Source: Actinomycetes bacterium
GTDB taxonomy: Bacteria; Actinomycetota; Acidimicrobiia; Acidimicrobiales; UBA8190
Assembly: GCA_021779775.1 (NCBI GenBank)
Contig: JAJYAB010000128.1
Span: forward strand, 1-5,726
Length of the DNA: 5,726 bases
Direction of reading: 5' to 3'
Shown here: one piece after another, positions 1 to 4,819 of the stretch
Layout: every line of letters begins with the position of its first letter
How positions within the stretch are numbered: position 1 is the first letter of the stretch
Made by a program: the position numbers and the translations under genes
The notes under the pieces: generated by a model
What the model was told of the DNA's origin: nothing
Database searches by the model: none
What the model saw: the letters and a program-made list of their open reading frames with translations, nothing else

Positions 1-643
1 AGAGCCGGTGCACGCCGGTGGTCGTCTCCTCCGAGACCCCGAGTAGTCCCTCGACCATCGGTTCGAAACGCAGGTCGCCGTCGCGCACGATGCGATCGAG
101 CAGGCCCAAGATCACGCCGTACTCGGCGCTGTCGGCGGTCTCGGGAGCCGGCACGAAGCCGGCCCGCTCGAACTCCAAGCCCTTGTGCACGAAGAGCGTC
201 GCGTCCCCGCCGTCGTCGAGGATCGTGGTCGGCCCGGCGTGACCTGGCCAGCGCAGCAGCTGTTCGGTGCACCACCAGTACTCTTCGAGCGTCTCACCCT
301 TCCAGGCGAAGACCGGCACGCCGGTGGGACGGTCCACCGACCCGTCGGGCCCGACGACCACGGCGGCCGCCGCATGGTCCTGGGTGGAGAAGATGTTGCA
401 GCTGGCCCACCGGACCTCGGCACCCAGCGCGGTCAACGTCTCGATGAGGACGGCGGTCTGCACCGTCATGTGCAGCGATCCGGTGATCCGGGCGCCAGCC
501 AGCGGCTGGTGCCCGGCGTGCTCGCTCCGCATGGCCATCAGCCCGGGCATCTCGTGCTCGGCGAGCTCGATCTCCTTGCGCCCGAAACCGGCGAGGGCCA
601 GGTCAGCGACCTTGTACGCCAAGGGGATCTCAGGGTTGGGCAT
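1..643 (-). CDS. ahcY: Adenosylhomocysteinase (S-adenosyl-L-homocysteine hydrolase), N-terminal part
   Basis: Cytosolic NAD-dependent enzyme that reversibly splits S-adenosylhomocysteine into adenosine and homocysteine, removing the product inhibitor of SAM-dependent methyltransferases. The window holds 214 complete codons from the ATG start; the NAD-binding Rossmann part and C-terminus lie beyond base 1. Hallmarks, in order: EMPGLMAMR (residues 31-39), [16 protein letters not shown] (55-70, with the His and Thr of the substrate pocket), [15 protein letters not shown] (80-94), [17 protein letters not shown] (112-128), ILDDGGD (141-147) and [13 protein letters not shown] (202-214, start of the NAD/substrate region). 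The extra segment between about residues 158 and 195 resembles the longer enzymes of actinobacteria. The start is fixed by the conserved N-terminus and a strong ribosome binding site, AAGGAG, six bases upstream. It is divergent from the HhH-GPD gene. The lyase lysine and aspartate expected further on cannot be checked here. Identification is very secure. Confidence 0.97.
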   Translation of the reverse strand, partial: MPNPEIPLAYKVADLALAGFGRKEIELAEHEMPGLMAMRSEHAGHQPLAGARITGSLHMTVQTAVLIETLTALGAEVRWASCNIFSTQDHAAAAVVVGPDGSVDRPTGVPVFAWKGETLEEYWWCTEQLLRWPGHAGPTTILDDGGDATLFVHKGLEFERAGFVPAPETADSAEYGVILGLLDRIVRDGDLRFEPMVEGLLGVSEETTTGVHRL

Positions 644-649
644 GGGGGA

Positions 650-655
650 CTCCTT
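650..655 (-). promoter_or_regulatory. Ribosome binding site of ahcY
   Basis: The minus strand reads AAGGAG followed by six bases (TCCCCC) and then the ATG at 643-641. This near-perfect Shine-Dalgarno sequence supports the ahcY start. It contrasts with the HhH-GPD and thiE starts, which have no recognisable Shine-Dalgarno sequence. Confidence 0.8.
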
Positions 656-672
656 CGCGGCGGGAACGTCCA

Positions 673-678
673 AGGATA
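673..678 (-). promoter_or_regulatory. Candidate -10 box for ahcY
   Basis: The minus strand reads TATCCT, a TANNNT-type actinobacterial -10 element, 29 bases upstream of the ahcY ATG. It would give a 5' leader of roughly 20-25 nt that includes the ribosome binding site. No convincing -35 hexamer sits 16-19 bases further upstream. The leader is too short to hold an S-adenosylhomocysteine riboswitch. The assignment rests on position and hexamer match only. Confidence 0.3.
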
Positions 679-679
679 G

Positions 680-734
680 ACCGGTGCCTGGTGCCTGGCG
701 GCCAGCTCGTCGACCGGGCGGCCCCAGCACCGGT
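680..734. repeat. Imperfect inverted repeat between divergent ahcY and HhH-GPD starts
   Basis: ACCGGTGC at 680-687 is the exact reverse complement of GCACCGGT at 727-734. Allowing one unpaired base, the arms extend to about 11 pairs (680-691 against 724-734). Inside lies a second perfect palindrome, CTGGC-G-GCCAG, at 695-705, and a tandem GGTGCCT pair at 683-696. The outer arms abut the candidate -10 boxes of both divergent genes, so the repeat covers the spacer and -35 region of both promoters. It could be an operator for a dimeric regulator or a cruciform-prone element. Its function is inferred from position. Confidence 0.45.
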
Positions 735-739
735 AGCCT
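710..739 (+). promoter_or_regulatory. Candidate promoter of the HhH-GPD/thiE operon (leaderless)
   Basis: TCGACC at 710-715 matches TTGACA at four of six positions. It is followed, after 18 bases, by TAGCCT at 734-739, a TANNNT -10 box. The GTG start at 747 lies seven bases past the -10 box, the spacing at which actinobacterial transcripts begin directly at the start codon. This fits the absence of a Shine-Dalgarno sequence before that GTG. The arrangement is visible in the sequence; promoter activity is inferred. Confidence 0.4.
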
Positions 740-746
740 CGGCCGC

Positions 747-1343
747 GTGCCCGAGCACCCGATCCGCCTCTCGCAGGACCCCGCCGCCGACGCGCTGCTG
801 TCGAAGGACCCGCTCGCCCTGCTGATCGGCATGGTCCTCGACCAGCAGATCCCCCTCGAACGGGCCTTCGCCGGGCCTGCCGAGCTCAGGCGACGGCTCG
901 GCGGCACCCTCGACGTCCACACCATCGCCGGCATGGACCCCGAGGAGCTTGCCGCAGCCTTCGTGCAGCGGCCGGCGGTGCATCGCTATCCGCGGTCGAT
1001 GGCCGAGCGTGTCCGCCAGCTCTGCTCGGTCGTCGTGGAGGAGCACGGCGGCAAAGCCCAGCGGGTGTGGAGCGGGGCGCCGACGGGGTCCGACCTCGTG
1101 CGTCGCTTGAAGGCGCTCCCCGGCTTCGGCGACCAGAAGGCTCGGATCTTCGCCGCGCTGCTCGCCAAGCAGCTGGGCGTGCGTCCCGAAGGCTGGCAGG
1201 AGGCATGCGCCCCGTTCGGCGAACCCGGCACCTTCTTGTCAGTTGCCGACATCACCGGCGAGGACAGCCTGGCGCGGGTTCGCGCGCAAAAGCAGGTGAT
1301 GAAGGCAGCGGCCAAGGTCGCCCCCAGAACGCGGGCGCGGTGA
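747..1343 (+). CDS. HhH-GPD family base-excision DNA repair protein (uncharacterised actinobacterial type)
   Basis: The 198-residue protein belongs to the HhH-GPD DNA glycosylase superfamily, in the small actinobacterial group usually annotated only as an HhH-GPD-type base excision repair protein; its lesion is unknown to me. Visible family blocks: [20 protein letters not shown] (9-28), [16 protein letters not shown] (29-44), [15 protein letters not shown] (75-89), the helix-hairpin-helix LPGFGDQKA (124-132) and LGVRPEGWQ (143-151). Asp168 in SVADIT is a candidate for the conserved catalytic aspartate. The residue aligned with the lyase lysine of EndoIII and OGG1 is Gln130, so a bifunctional lyase mechanism looks unlikely. 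GTG 747 is chosen because it leaves the family's usual short N-terminus and lies seven bases after TAGCCT. There is no Shine-Dalgarno sequence, which suggests a leaderless message. The stop overlaps the thiE start. Confidence 0.88.
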   Translation: MPEHPIRLSQDPAADALLSKDPLALLIGMVLDQQIPLERAFAGPAELRRRLGGTLDVHTIAGMDPEELAAAFVQRPAVHRYPRSMAERVRQLCSVVVEEHGGKAQRVWSGAPTGSDLVRRLKALPGFGDQKARIFAALLAKQLGVRPEGWQEACAPFGEPGTFLSVADITGEDSLARVRAQKQVMKAAAKVAPRTRAR

Positions 1344-2068
1344 CCACCGCCGCGCCGCCGGGCACGGCGGCCCTTCGCCTGCAGGGTCGCCGGCTGTACC
1401 TCTGCACACCCGACCGGTCGGACCTCCTGCGGTTCGTGGATCGCTGCATCGCCGGCGGTGTCGACATGGTGCAGCTGCGCGACAAGGATCTCGACGCCCG
1501 TCCGCTGCTCCGCCGGGCGCAGGCCCTGGCCGAGCTCTGCACCGACCGCGACGTGCCGTTCATCCTGAACGACCGCCCCGATCTGGCGTCCGCCTGCGGG
1601 GCCGGCGGTGTCCACGTCGGCCAGGACGACGCCCCTGCCGCCGTGTGCCGGGCGATCCTCGGTCCCGACGCCATCGTCGGCCTGTCCACCCACGAGCTCG
1701 CCGAGCTCCATGCCAGCGTGCACGAGCCCGTCGACTACATCTCGGCAGGGCCGGTGACACCGACACCGACCAAGCCAGGGCGCCCGGGGACCGGAGCCGG
1801 CTATCTCCGCCAGGCGGTGGCGGCCGCCGGCCGGCCGGTCTTCGCCACCGGAGGGGTCACGCCAGAGGCGGTGGCCGAGCTTGCCGCTGCTGGGGTCCGG
1901 CGCTTCGTCGTCGTCCGGTACCTCACCAGCTCAGTGGATCCGGAGGCCGATGCCCGGCGCCTGCGCGTGGCGATCGAGGCCGCCGGTGCAGACGATGCCG
2001 CCGGTGCAGGCGATGCCCCCGGTGCAGACGATGCCGCTCATCCCCCCGTCGCCGAGAAATGCTGGTAG
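1340..2068 (+). CDS. thiE: Thiamine-phosphate synthase
   Basis: Cytosolic TIM-barrel enzyme that joins hydroxymethylpyrimidine diphosphate and the thiazole phosphate to give thiamine phosphate, late in vitamin B1 synthesis. At 242 residues it is slightly long for the family because of its tail. Family signatures: LYLCTP (19-24), MVQLRDKDL (43-51), PFILNDRPDLA (73-83, pyrimidine-binding Asn/Asp), GAGGVHVGQDD (87-97), VGLSTHELAEL (113-123), DYISAGPVTPTPTKPG (132-147, pyrophosphate-contacting Thr/Lys) and FATGGVTPEAV (168-178). The GTG start at 1340 overlaps the upstream TGA (GTGA) and lacks a Shine-Dalgarno sequence, so expression probably depends on coupling to the HhH-GPD gene. Residues from about 216 onward are a low-complexity Gly/Ala/Asp tail made of three 18-bp DNA repeats, with no counterpart in typical ThiE. 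The last 31 bp run into the convergent M15 gene. No TPP riboswitch space exists immediately before the gene. Confidence 0.95.
   Translation: MTTAAPPGTAALRLQGRRLYLCTPDRSDLLRFVDRCIAGGVDMVQLRDKDLDARPLLRRAQALAELCTDRDVPFILNDRPDLASACGAGGVHVGQDDAPAAVCRAILGPDAIVGLSTHELAELHASVHEPVDYISAGPVTPTPTKPGRPGTGAGYLRQAVAAAGRPVFATGGVTPEAVAELAAAGVRRFVVVRYLTSSVDPEADARRLRVAIEAAGADDAAGAGDAPGADDAAHPPVAEKCW
1985..2038 (+). repeat. Three 18-bp tandem repeats in the 3' end of thiE
   Basis: Three consecutive units lie at 1985-2002, 2003-2020 and 2021-2038. The first is GGTGCAGACGATGCCGCC; the second differs at two positions (A to G, G to C) and the third only in its last base. They are in frame and encode the acidic, glycine-rich tail after the last barrel helix of ThiE. 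The array ends exactly where the convergent M15 gene's stop codon begins. Confidence 0.9.
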
Positions 2069-2826
2069 TCAGGACTACCGGCCCAGCGACCGCCCCATTG
2101 CCACCCCACGGCGGCGAACGCTGCGACCAGTGGGCCGCCGGGCACCGCCATACCAGGGCGCACCACGCTGCGGTCGGTGAACGCCGCTCCCGACGGTGGC
2201 TGGACCTCCCCGCCCTCGATGTACGGGTTCTCGACCGGGTTGACGTCGATAGCCTCGCCATACGCATGGACGGACCACTGTGGGCTCCCGGTGGTCACCG
2301 CCAGGCGGCAGTTGAAACCCGACGTGTTGTCGTCGGCCATGGATGCGGGGTCGCTCCCCCCGTAGGCATCCTCGGGCTGCATCTTGGCGATGGGGAAGCG
2401 GTCGTCGAACAGGGTCCGGAAGATCGTCGTGACGGCACCGACGACCGTCGCGCCCACCACCAGGGTGCCAGTGTGGGCCGTGCCGTCGAACCCCCAGTAC
2501 GACAGGTGCAGCATCCGCAAGTCACCCGGTCCGACAGGGCAGCCGGGCCGCCAGGTGGACGCCACCTGCATCGCGTCCACCGGCGCCACCTGGACGGCGA
2601 ACACCGCTTCGGTGGTGGCCGCCGTGGACGGGGCGGTCGTCGTGGGTGGGGTGGCAGCCGGTGGGGTGGCAGCCGGTGGGATGGCAGCCGAGGCCACGTC
2701 CTGGTGGGCGGCCGTGGTCCGGCCGCCCGGCGAGGCACCTACACCCGGAGCTCCGCCACAGGCGGCCAGCCATGACGACAGGATCAGCCAGGTGAACACG
2801 ACGCCGGCGCGCCGGGAACGGCTCAC
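2038..2826 (-). CDS. M15-family peptidoglycan peptidase, lipoprotein (VanY/M15C type)
   Basis: Probable zinc peptidase that trims peptidoglycan stem peptides, either as a D-alanyl-D-alanine carboxypeptidase or an L-Ala-D-Glu endopeptidase; the sequence does not decide which. From GTG 2826 it is 262 residues: basic MSRSRR, hydrophobic stretch, lipobox LAAC with Cys23, an Ala/Thr/Pro linker to about residue 72, then the M15 domain. Signatures (short-form numbering): EDAYGGSDPASMADDNTSGF (152-171), WSVHAYGEAIDVN (184-196) with zinc ligands His187 and Asp194, and GWQWGGRW (241-248) leading to SPDYQHF with Asp253 and zinc ligand His256. All expected active-site residues are present. GTG 2847 is an in-frame alternative that adds seven residues. 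I prefer 2826 because it gives a compact signal peptide and lies eight bases after TAGGCT. The 3' end, including the His256 codon, overlaps thiE on the other strand. It is divergent from the L,D-transpeptidase gene. Confidence 0.9.
   Translation of the reverse strand: MSRSRRAGVVFTWLILSSWLAACGGAPGVGASPGGRTTAAHQDVASAAIPPAATPPAATPPTTTAPSTAATTEAVFAVQVAPVDAMQVASTWRPGCPVGPGDLRMLHLSYWGFDGTAHTGTLVVGATVVGAVTTIFRTLFDDRFPIAKMQPEDAYGGSDPASMADDNTSGFNCRLAVTTGSPQWSVHAYGEAIDVNPVENPYIEGGEVQPPSGAAFTDRSVVRPGMAVPGGPLVAAFAAVGWQWGGRWAGSPDYQHFSATGG
2645..2689 (-). repeat. Three 15-bp tandem repeats encoding the linker of the M15 lipoprotein
   Basis: Plus-strand units are GGTGGGGTGGCAGCC at 2645-2659 and again at 2660-2674, then GGTGGGATGGCAGCC at 2675-2689. 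Read on the minus strand they encode the repeating AATPP/AAIPP peptide between the lipobox and the catalytic domain. Unit length is a multiple of three, so copy-number change would lengthen or shorten the tether without a frameshift. Confidence 0.9.
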
Positions 2827-2834
2827 GGGGCCCG

Positions 2835-2840
2835 AGCCTA
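2835..2840 (-). promoter_or_regulatory. Candidate -10 box for the M15 lipoprotein (leaderless start)
   Basis: The minus strand reads TAGGCT followed by eight bases and then GTG at 2826-2824. The spacing resembles that of TAGCCT before the HhH-GPD start. It supports 2826 over 2847, because a transcript starting here could not include 2847. No clear -35 element is visible. Confidence 0.3.
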
Positions 2841-2869
2841 CCGGCACAGATCACCGGTCCTCCGCTGGC

Positions 2870-3703
2870 ATGCTGCCCGCCCGTACCGGGACCTGGGGCG
2901 CCAGCGCGCTGACCGCGCTGATCGCTGGGGCAGCCGTCGGCCTCAGTGGATGTGGAGCCACAGCTGTGGTGCCGCACCTAGCGACCAGGGGGGCCGCCTC
3001 ACCGGCCACCGCCACGCCGACCACCGCCACACCGGCCACCGCCACGCCAGCCCGTCCGACCGCGCCGGCACCGACGTTGGCCGGCCAGCTGATGGGCGTG
3101 GGGGCTGCGGGCCAGGTCGTCGCCGTAAGTGCCACCAGCTATGGCTCCACGACGGCCACCTTCACCGCGTACCAGCGGGTGCCCGGTGGTTGGCAACAGG
3201 TGTTCGGGCCGTGGACCGCCGACATCGGCTACGGCGGGTTCGCTCAGCCGGGCCACAAGCACGAAGGGGACGGCAAGACCCCCTCGGGGTCGTATGCCTT
3301 CGACTTCTTCTTCGGCGTCGCGCCGGATCCCGGGGTCGCCTTCCCGTGGCGGACGGTGACCGCCAGCAACGTCGTGTGGGACGACGACCCGGCGAGCGCC
3401 CACTACAACCAGTGGGTCGACACCTCGACGGGCACCGATCCAGGGAGGCACCCCGAGCCCATGGACAACGTGCCGGTCTACGACTACGGCGCGGTCATCG
3501 CCTACAACGAGGAGCCGGTCGTCTCCGGCGCAGGCAGCGCCATCTTCCTCCACGTGTCGGACGGAGGACCGACGGCTGGCTGCGTGTCCTTGCCGGTCGG
3601 CAACCTGCTCGCCGTGCTGCGCTGGCTCGACCCTGCGCGTGCTCCTCGCATCATCATGGGCACGGCAGCTTCCATCACGGCCGCCGCCATCACTACCGGT
3701 TGA
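2870..3703 (+). CDS. L,D-transpeptidase (YkuD domain) lipoprotein
   Basis: Predicted extracytoplasmic cysteine enzyme that forms 3-3 cross-links in peptidoglycan or attaches proteins to it. The 277 residues comprise a signal peptide (1-27) with lipobox LSGC and lipidated Cys28, a Thr/Ala/Pro linker (about 38-70) and a YkuD catalytic domain (about 75-265). The domain shows KHEGDGKTPSGSYAF (130-144), a characteristic entry motif, and the active site IFLHVSDGGPTAGCVSLP (225-242) with His228 and nucleophile Cys238 in a TAGCVSL context. No separate peptidoglycan-binding domain is seen. ATG 2870 is chosen because it directly precedes a basic residue, the hydrophobic segment and the lipobox; the open frame upstream to 2384 is antisense to the M15 gene. 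Only weak ribosome-binding sequence precedes it. It is divergent from the M15 gene, suggesting coordinated wall remodelling, and converges on the lipoprotein hydrolase after nine bases. It could be a wall-editing rather than cross-linking member. Confidence 0.92.
   Translation: MLPARTGTWGASALTALIAGAAVGLSGCGATAVVPHLATRGAASPATATPTTATPATATPARPTAPAPTLAGQLMGVGAAGQVVAVSATSYGSTTATFTAYQRVPGGWQQVFGPWTADIGYGGFAQPGHKHEGDGKTPSGSYAFDFFFGVAPDPGVAFPWRTVTASNVVWDDDPASAHYNQWVDTSTGTDPGRHPEPMDNVPVYDYGAVIAYNEEPVVSGAGSAIFLHVSDGGPTAGCVSLPVGNLLAVLRWLDPARAPRIIMGTAASITAAAITTG
3002..3046 (+). repeat. Three 15-bp tandem repeats encoding the linker of the L,D-transpeptidase
   Basis: Units at 3002-3016 (CCGGCCACCGCCACG), 3017-3031 (CCGACCACCGCCACA) and 3032-3046 (identical to the first) encode PATAT-PTTAT-PATAT. 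The array lies between the lipobox and the YkuD domain, in the same relative place and with the same unit length as the array in the divergent M15 gene, but the unit sequence differs. Confidence 0.85.
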
Positions 3704-3713
3704 GCCGACCGGT
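3695..3713. terminator. Small hairpin at the convergent stops, possible bidirectional terminator
   Basis: ACCGGT at 3695-3700 and at 3708-3713 can pair across a seven-base loop. The loop begins with the TGA of the L,D-transpeptidase gene, and the right arm touches the stop codon of the convergent lipoprotein hydrolase. The stem is only six base pairs and no T-run follows on either strand, so it is not a canonical Rho-independent terminator. It may contribute to separating the convergent transcripts. Confidence 0.3.
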
Positions 3714-4762
3714 CATCCGGTGACAACCTGCCAGTCTCCAGAGCCCGCTGGCGGCGCCAGGACCGCAGCGAGCTGCTGGTCGGACACCGCGGTCGCTTCG
3801 GAGCCAGCGCTGCCCGCCAGCAGATCGAGGTACCGGACCGTCGCCTGACGCACGGACCCGGCGAGCGCCGTGCCCCCGACAAACGGGCCGAGGTGCGTGC
3901 CGCCGGCGATGGTGACGAGCGCCTTGGTGCACCGGCAGGTGTCGTACGCCTGGACGGCCAGGGGAAGGGTGCCGTACTCGTCGTCGGTCCCTACCATCAG
4001 CACGAGTGGCCGCGGGCTGGACGCTGTCCATGGCCCGGCGACGCCATCGGGGATCTGTCCGGCAAGCGCCAGGTAGCCGACAAAGCGGCGGTCGGCGTAG
4101 GCCGGGTCCATGGCCAGCGCGACGACGCTCGATCCCCCGTCGGAATGGCCGGCGGCCACCACCCGCGCCGGGTCGACGGGCACCCCGGCGGCCCCGGTCA
4201 AGAGGCTGGACAGCACGAACGACAGGTCCCCCGCCTGCTGCCCGATGTCAGACTCGGTGGGCGTCCCCGGCAAGTCGGCGGCCGAGCCGGGCGACTCGGG
4301 TGCGGCCACCACGAACCCGGCGGCTGCCCAGGCGTCGAGCAGGATCTCGTACCGCTCCGGTTCGGAGTCGTAGCCGTGGGCGAACACCACCGCCGGCAGT
4401 GGGCCAGCAAGCCCGAGGGGACGCACGACCAAGGTGCGCAGGACCCGCCCGGGATGCCCTGCCACGTCACCTCGGGCCGGTGTAGGACGGGTGGCGTCCG
4501 TCAACACGACCACCGAGGACACCACGGCATACGGGGGAGCCGTGGGAGGCGTGGGAGCGGGCGGGGCAATGACCGGCACCGGCGGGACGCCCGCCACCGT
4601 GGACGTTCCTGCCGGCGACATGGCCGCTCCCCGCCAACGGTGCGTGCCAATGCTCTCGGTGCCCGTGCTCCGACCTGCCGCCACGCACCCGGCGAGCACC
4701 GTGACGGCCGCCACTACCGCCACCAGGGCTATTGCCCGCCGCACCGGCGCGGAGGGTGTCAC
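3713..4762 (-). CDS. Alpha/beta hydrolase lipoprotein (esterase / dienelactone-hydrolase-like)
   Basis: Predicted secreted, membrane-anchored serine hydrolase of 349 residues; the substrate is unknown. The N-terminus has basic residues (PVRR), a hydrophobic segment and lipobox LAGC with Cys26. A Pro/Thr/Ala-rich linker runs to about residue 78, and the hydrolase fold occupies about 80-320. Fold markers: oxyanion-hole strand VVFAHGYDS (125-133), nucleophile elbow AAGHSDGGS (203-211) with Ser207, acid strand MVGTDDE (256-262) with Asp260 the likely acid, and GGTHLG (287-292) with His290. A complete triad is therefore visible. The architecture resembles extracellular esterases and PAF-acetylhydrolase-like enzymes, but the family cannot be narrowed by eye. 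The GTG start is supported by GGAGGG four bases upstream and by the signal peptide that follows. It lies 57 bp after the neighbouring hydrolase on the same strand, so they are probably co-transcribed. Confidence 0.88.
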   Translation of the reverse strand: MTPSAPVRRAIALVAVVAAVTVLAGCVAAGRSTGTESIGTHRWRGAAMSPAGTSTVAGVPPVPVIAPPAPTPPTAPPYAVVSSVVVLTDATRPTPARGDVAGHPGRVLRTLVVRPLGLAGPLPAVVFAHGYDSEPERYEILLDAWAAAGFVVAAPESPGSAADLPGTPTESDIGQQAGDLSFVLSSLLTGAAGVPVDPARVVAAGHSDGGSSVVALAMDPAYADRRFVGYLALAGQIPDGVAGPWTASSPRPLVLMVGTDDEYGTLPLAVQAYDTCRCTKALVTIAGGTHLGPFVGGTALAGSVRQATVRYLDLLAGSAGSEATAVSDQQLAAVLAPPAGSGDWQVVTG

Positions 4763-4766
4763 GGCA

Positions 4767-4772
4767 CCCTCC
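4767..4772 (-). promoter_or_regulatory. Ribosome binding site of the hydrolase lipoprotein
   Basis: The minus strand reads GGAGGG, four bases (TGCC) and then GTG at 4762-4760. This purine-rich site decides for the GTG start, which also sits at the right distance before the signal peptide. Confidence 0.6.
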
Positions 4773-4819
4773 GCATCCTCGGGCGCCGTGCCCCGACCAC
4801 AGCTGCGCCCCGGGTCGTG

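Noticed and set aside
267..746. Plus-strand open frame upstream of the HhH-GPD start, continuous with that gene
   Set aside because: It is antisense to the strongly conserved ahcY N-terminus and its translation resembles no HhH-GPD protein; it is open only because of the high G+C content.
644..746. SAH or TPP riboswitch in the ahcY/thiE upstream region
   Set aside because: The ahcY leader appears to be only about 20-25 nt, thiE has no leader of its own, and no conserved riboswitch core is recognisable.
1985..2038. CRISPR-like array
   Set aside because: The units are directly adjacent with no spacers and are in-frame coding repeats.
1645..2775. Long plus-strand open frame across thiE and antisense to the M15 gene
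   Set aside because: The translation is Arg/Gly/Pro-rich low-complexity sequence typical of an off-frame shadow, while the thiE and M15 frames carry full family motifs.
2827..2847. Longer M15 form starting at GTG 2847
   Set aside because: Possible, and GGAGG occurs upstream, but the 11-base spacing is long, the seven added residues carry no charge or family match, and TAGGCT lies downstream of this codon. Kept as an alternative start.
2384..2869. N-terminal extension of the L,D-transpeptidase frame
   Set aside because: It is antisense to the M15 catalytic region and would bury the signal peptide and lipobox about 190 residues inside the protein.
4763..4819. Terminator or promoter between the two hydrolase genes
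   Set aside because: Only five-base-pair stems without a T-run and no convincing -10/-35 pair are visible; co-transcription is the simpler reading.
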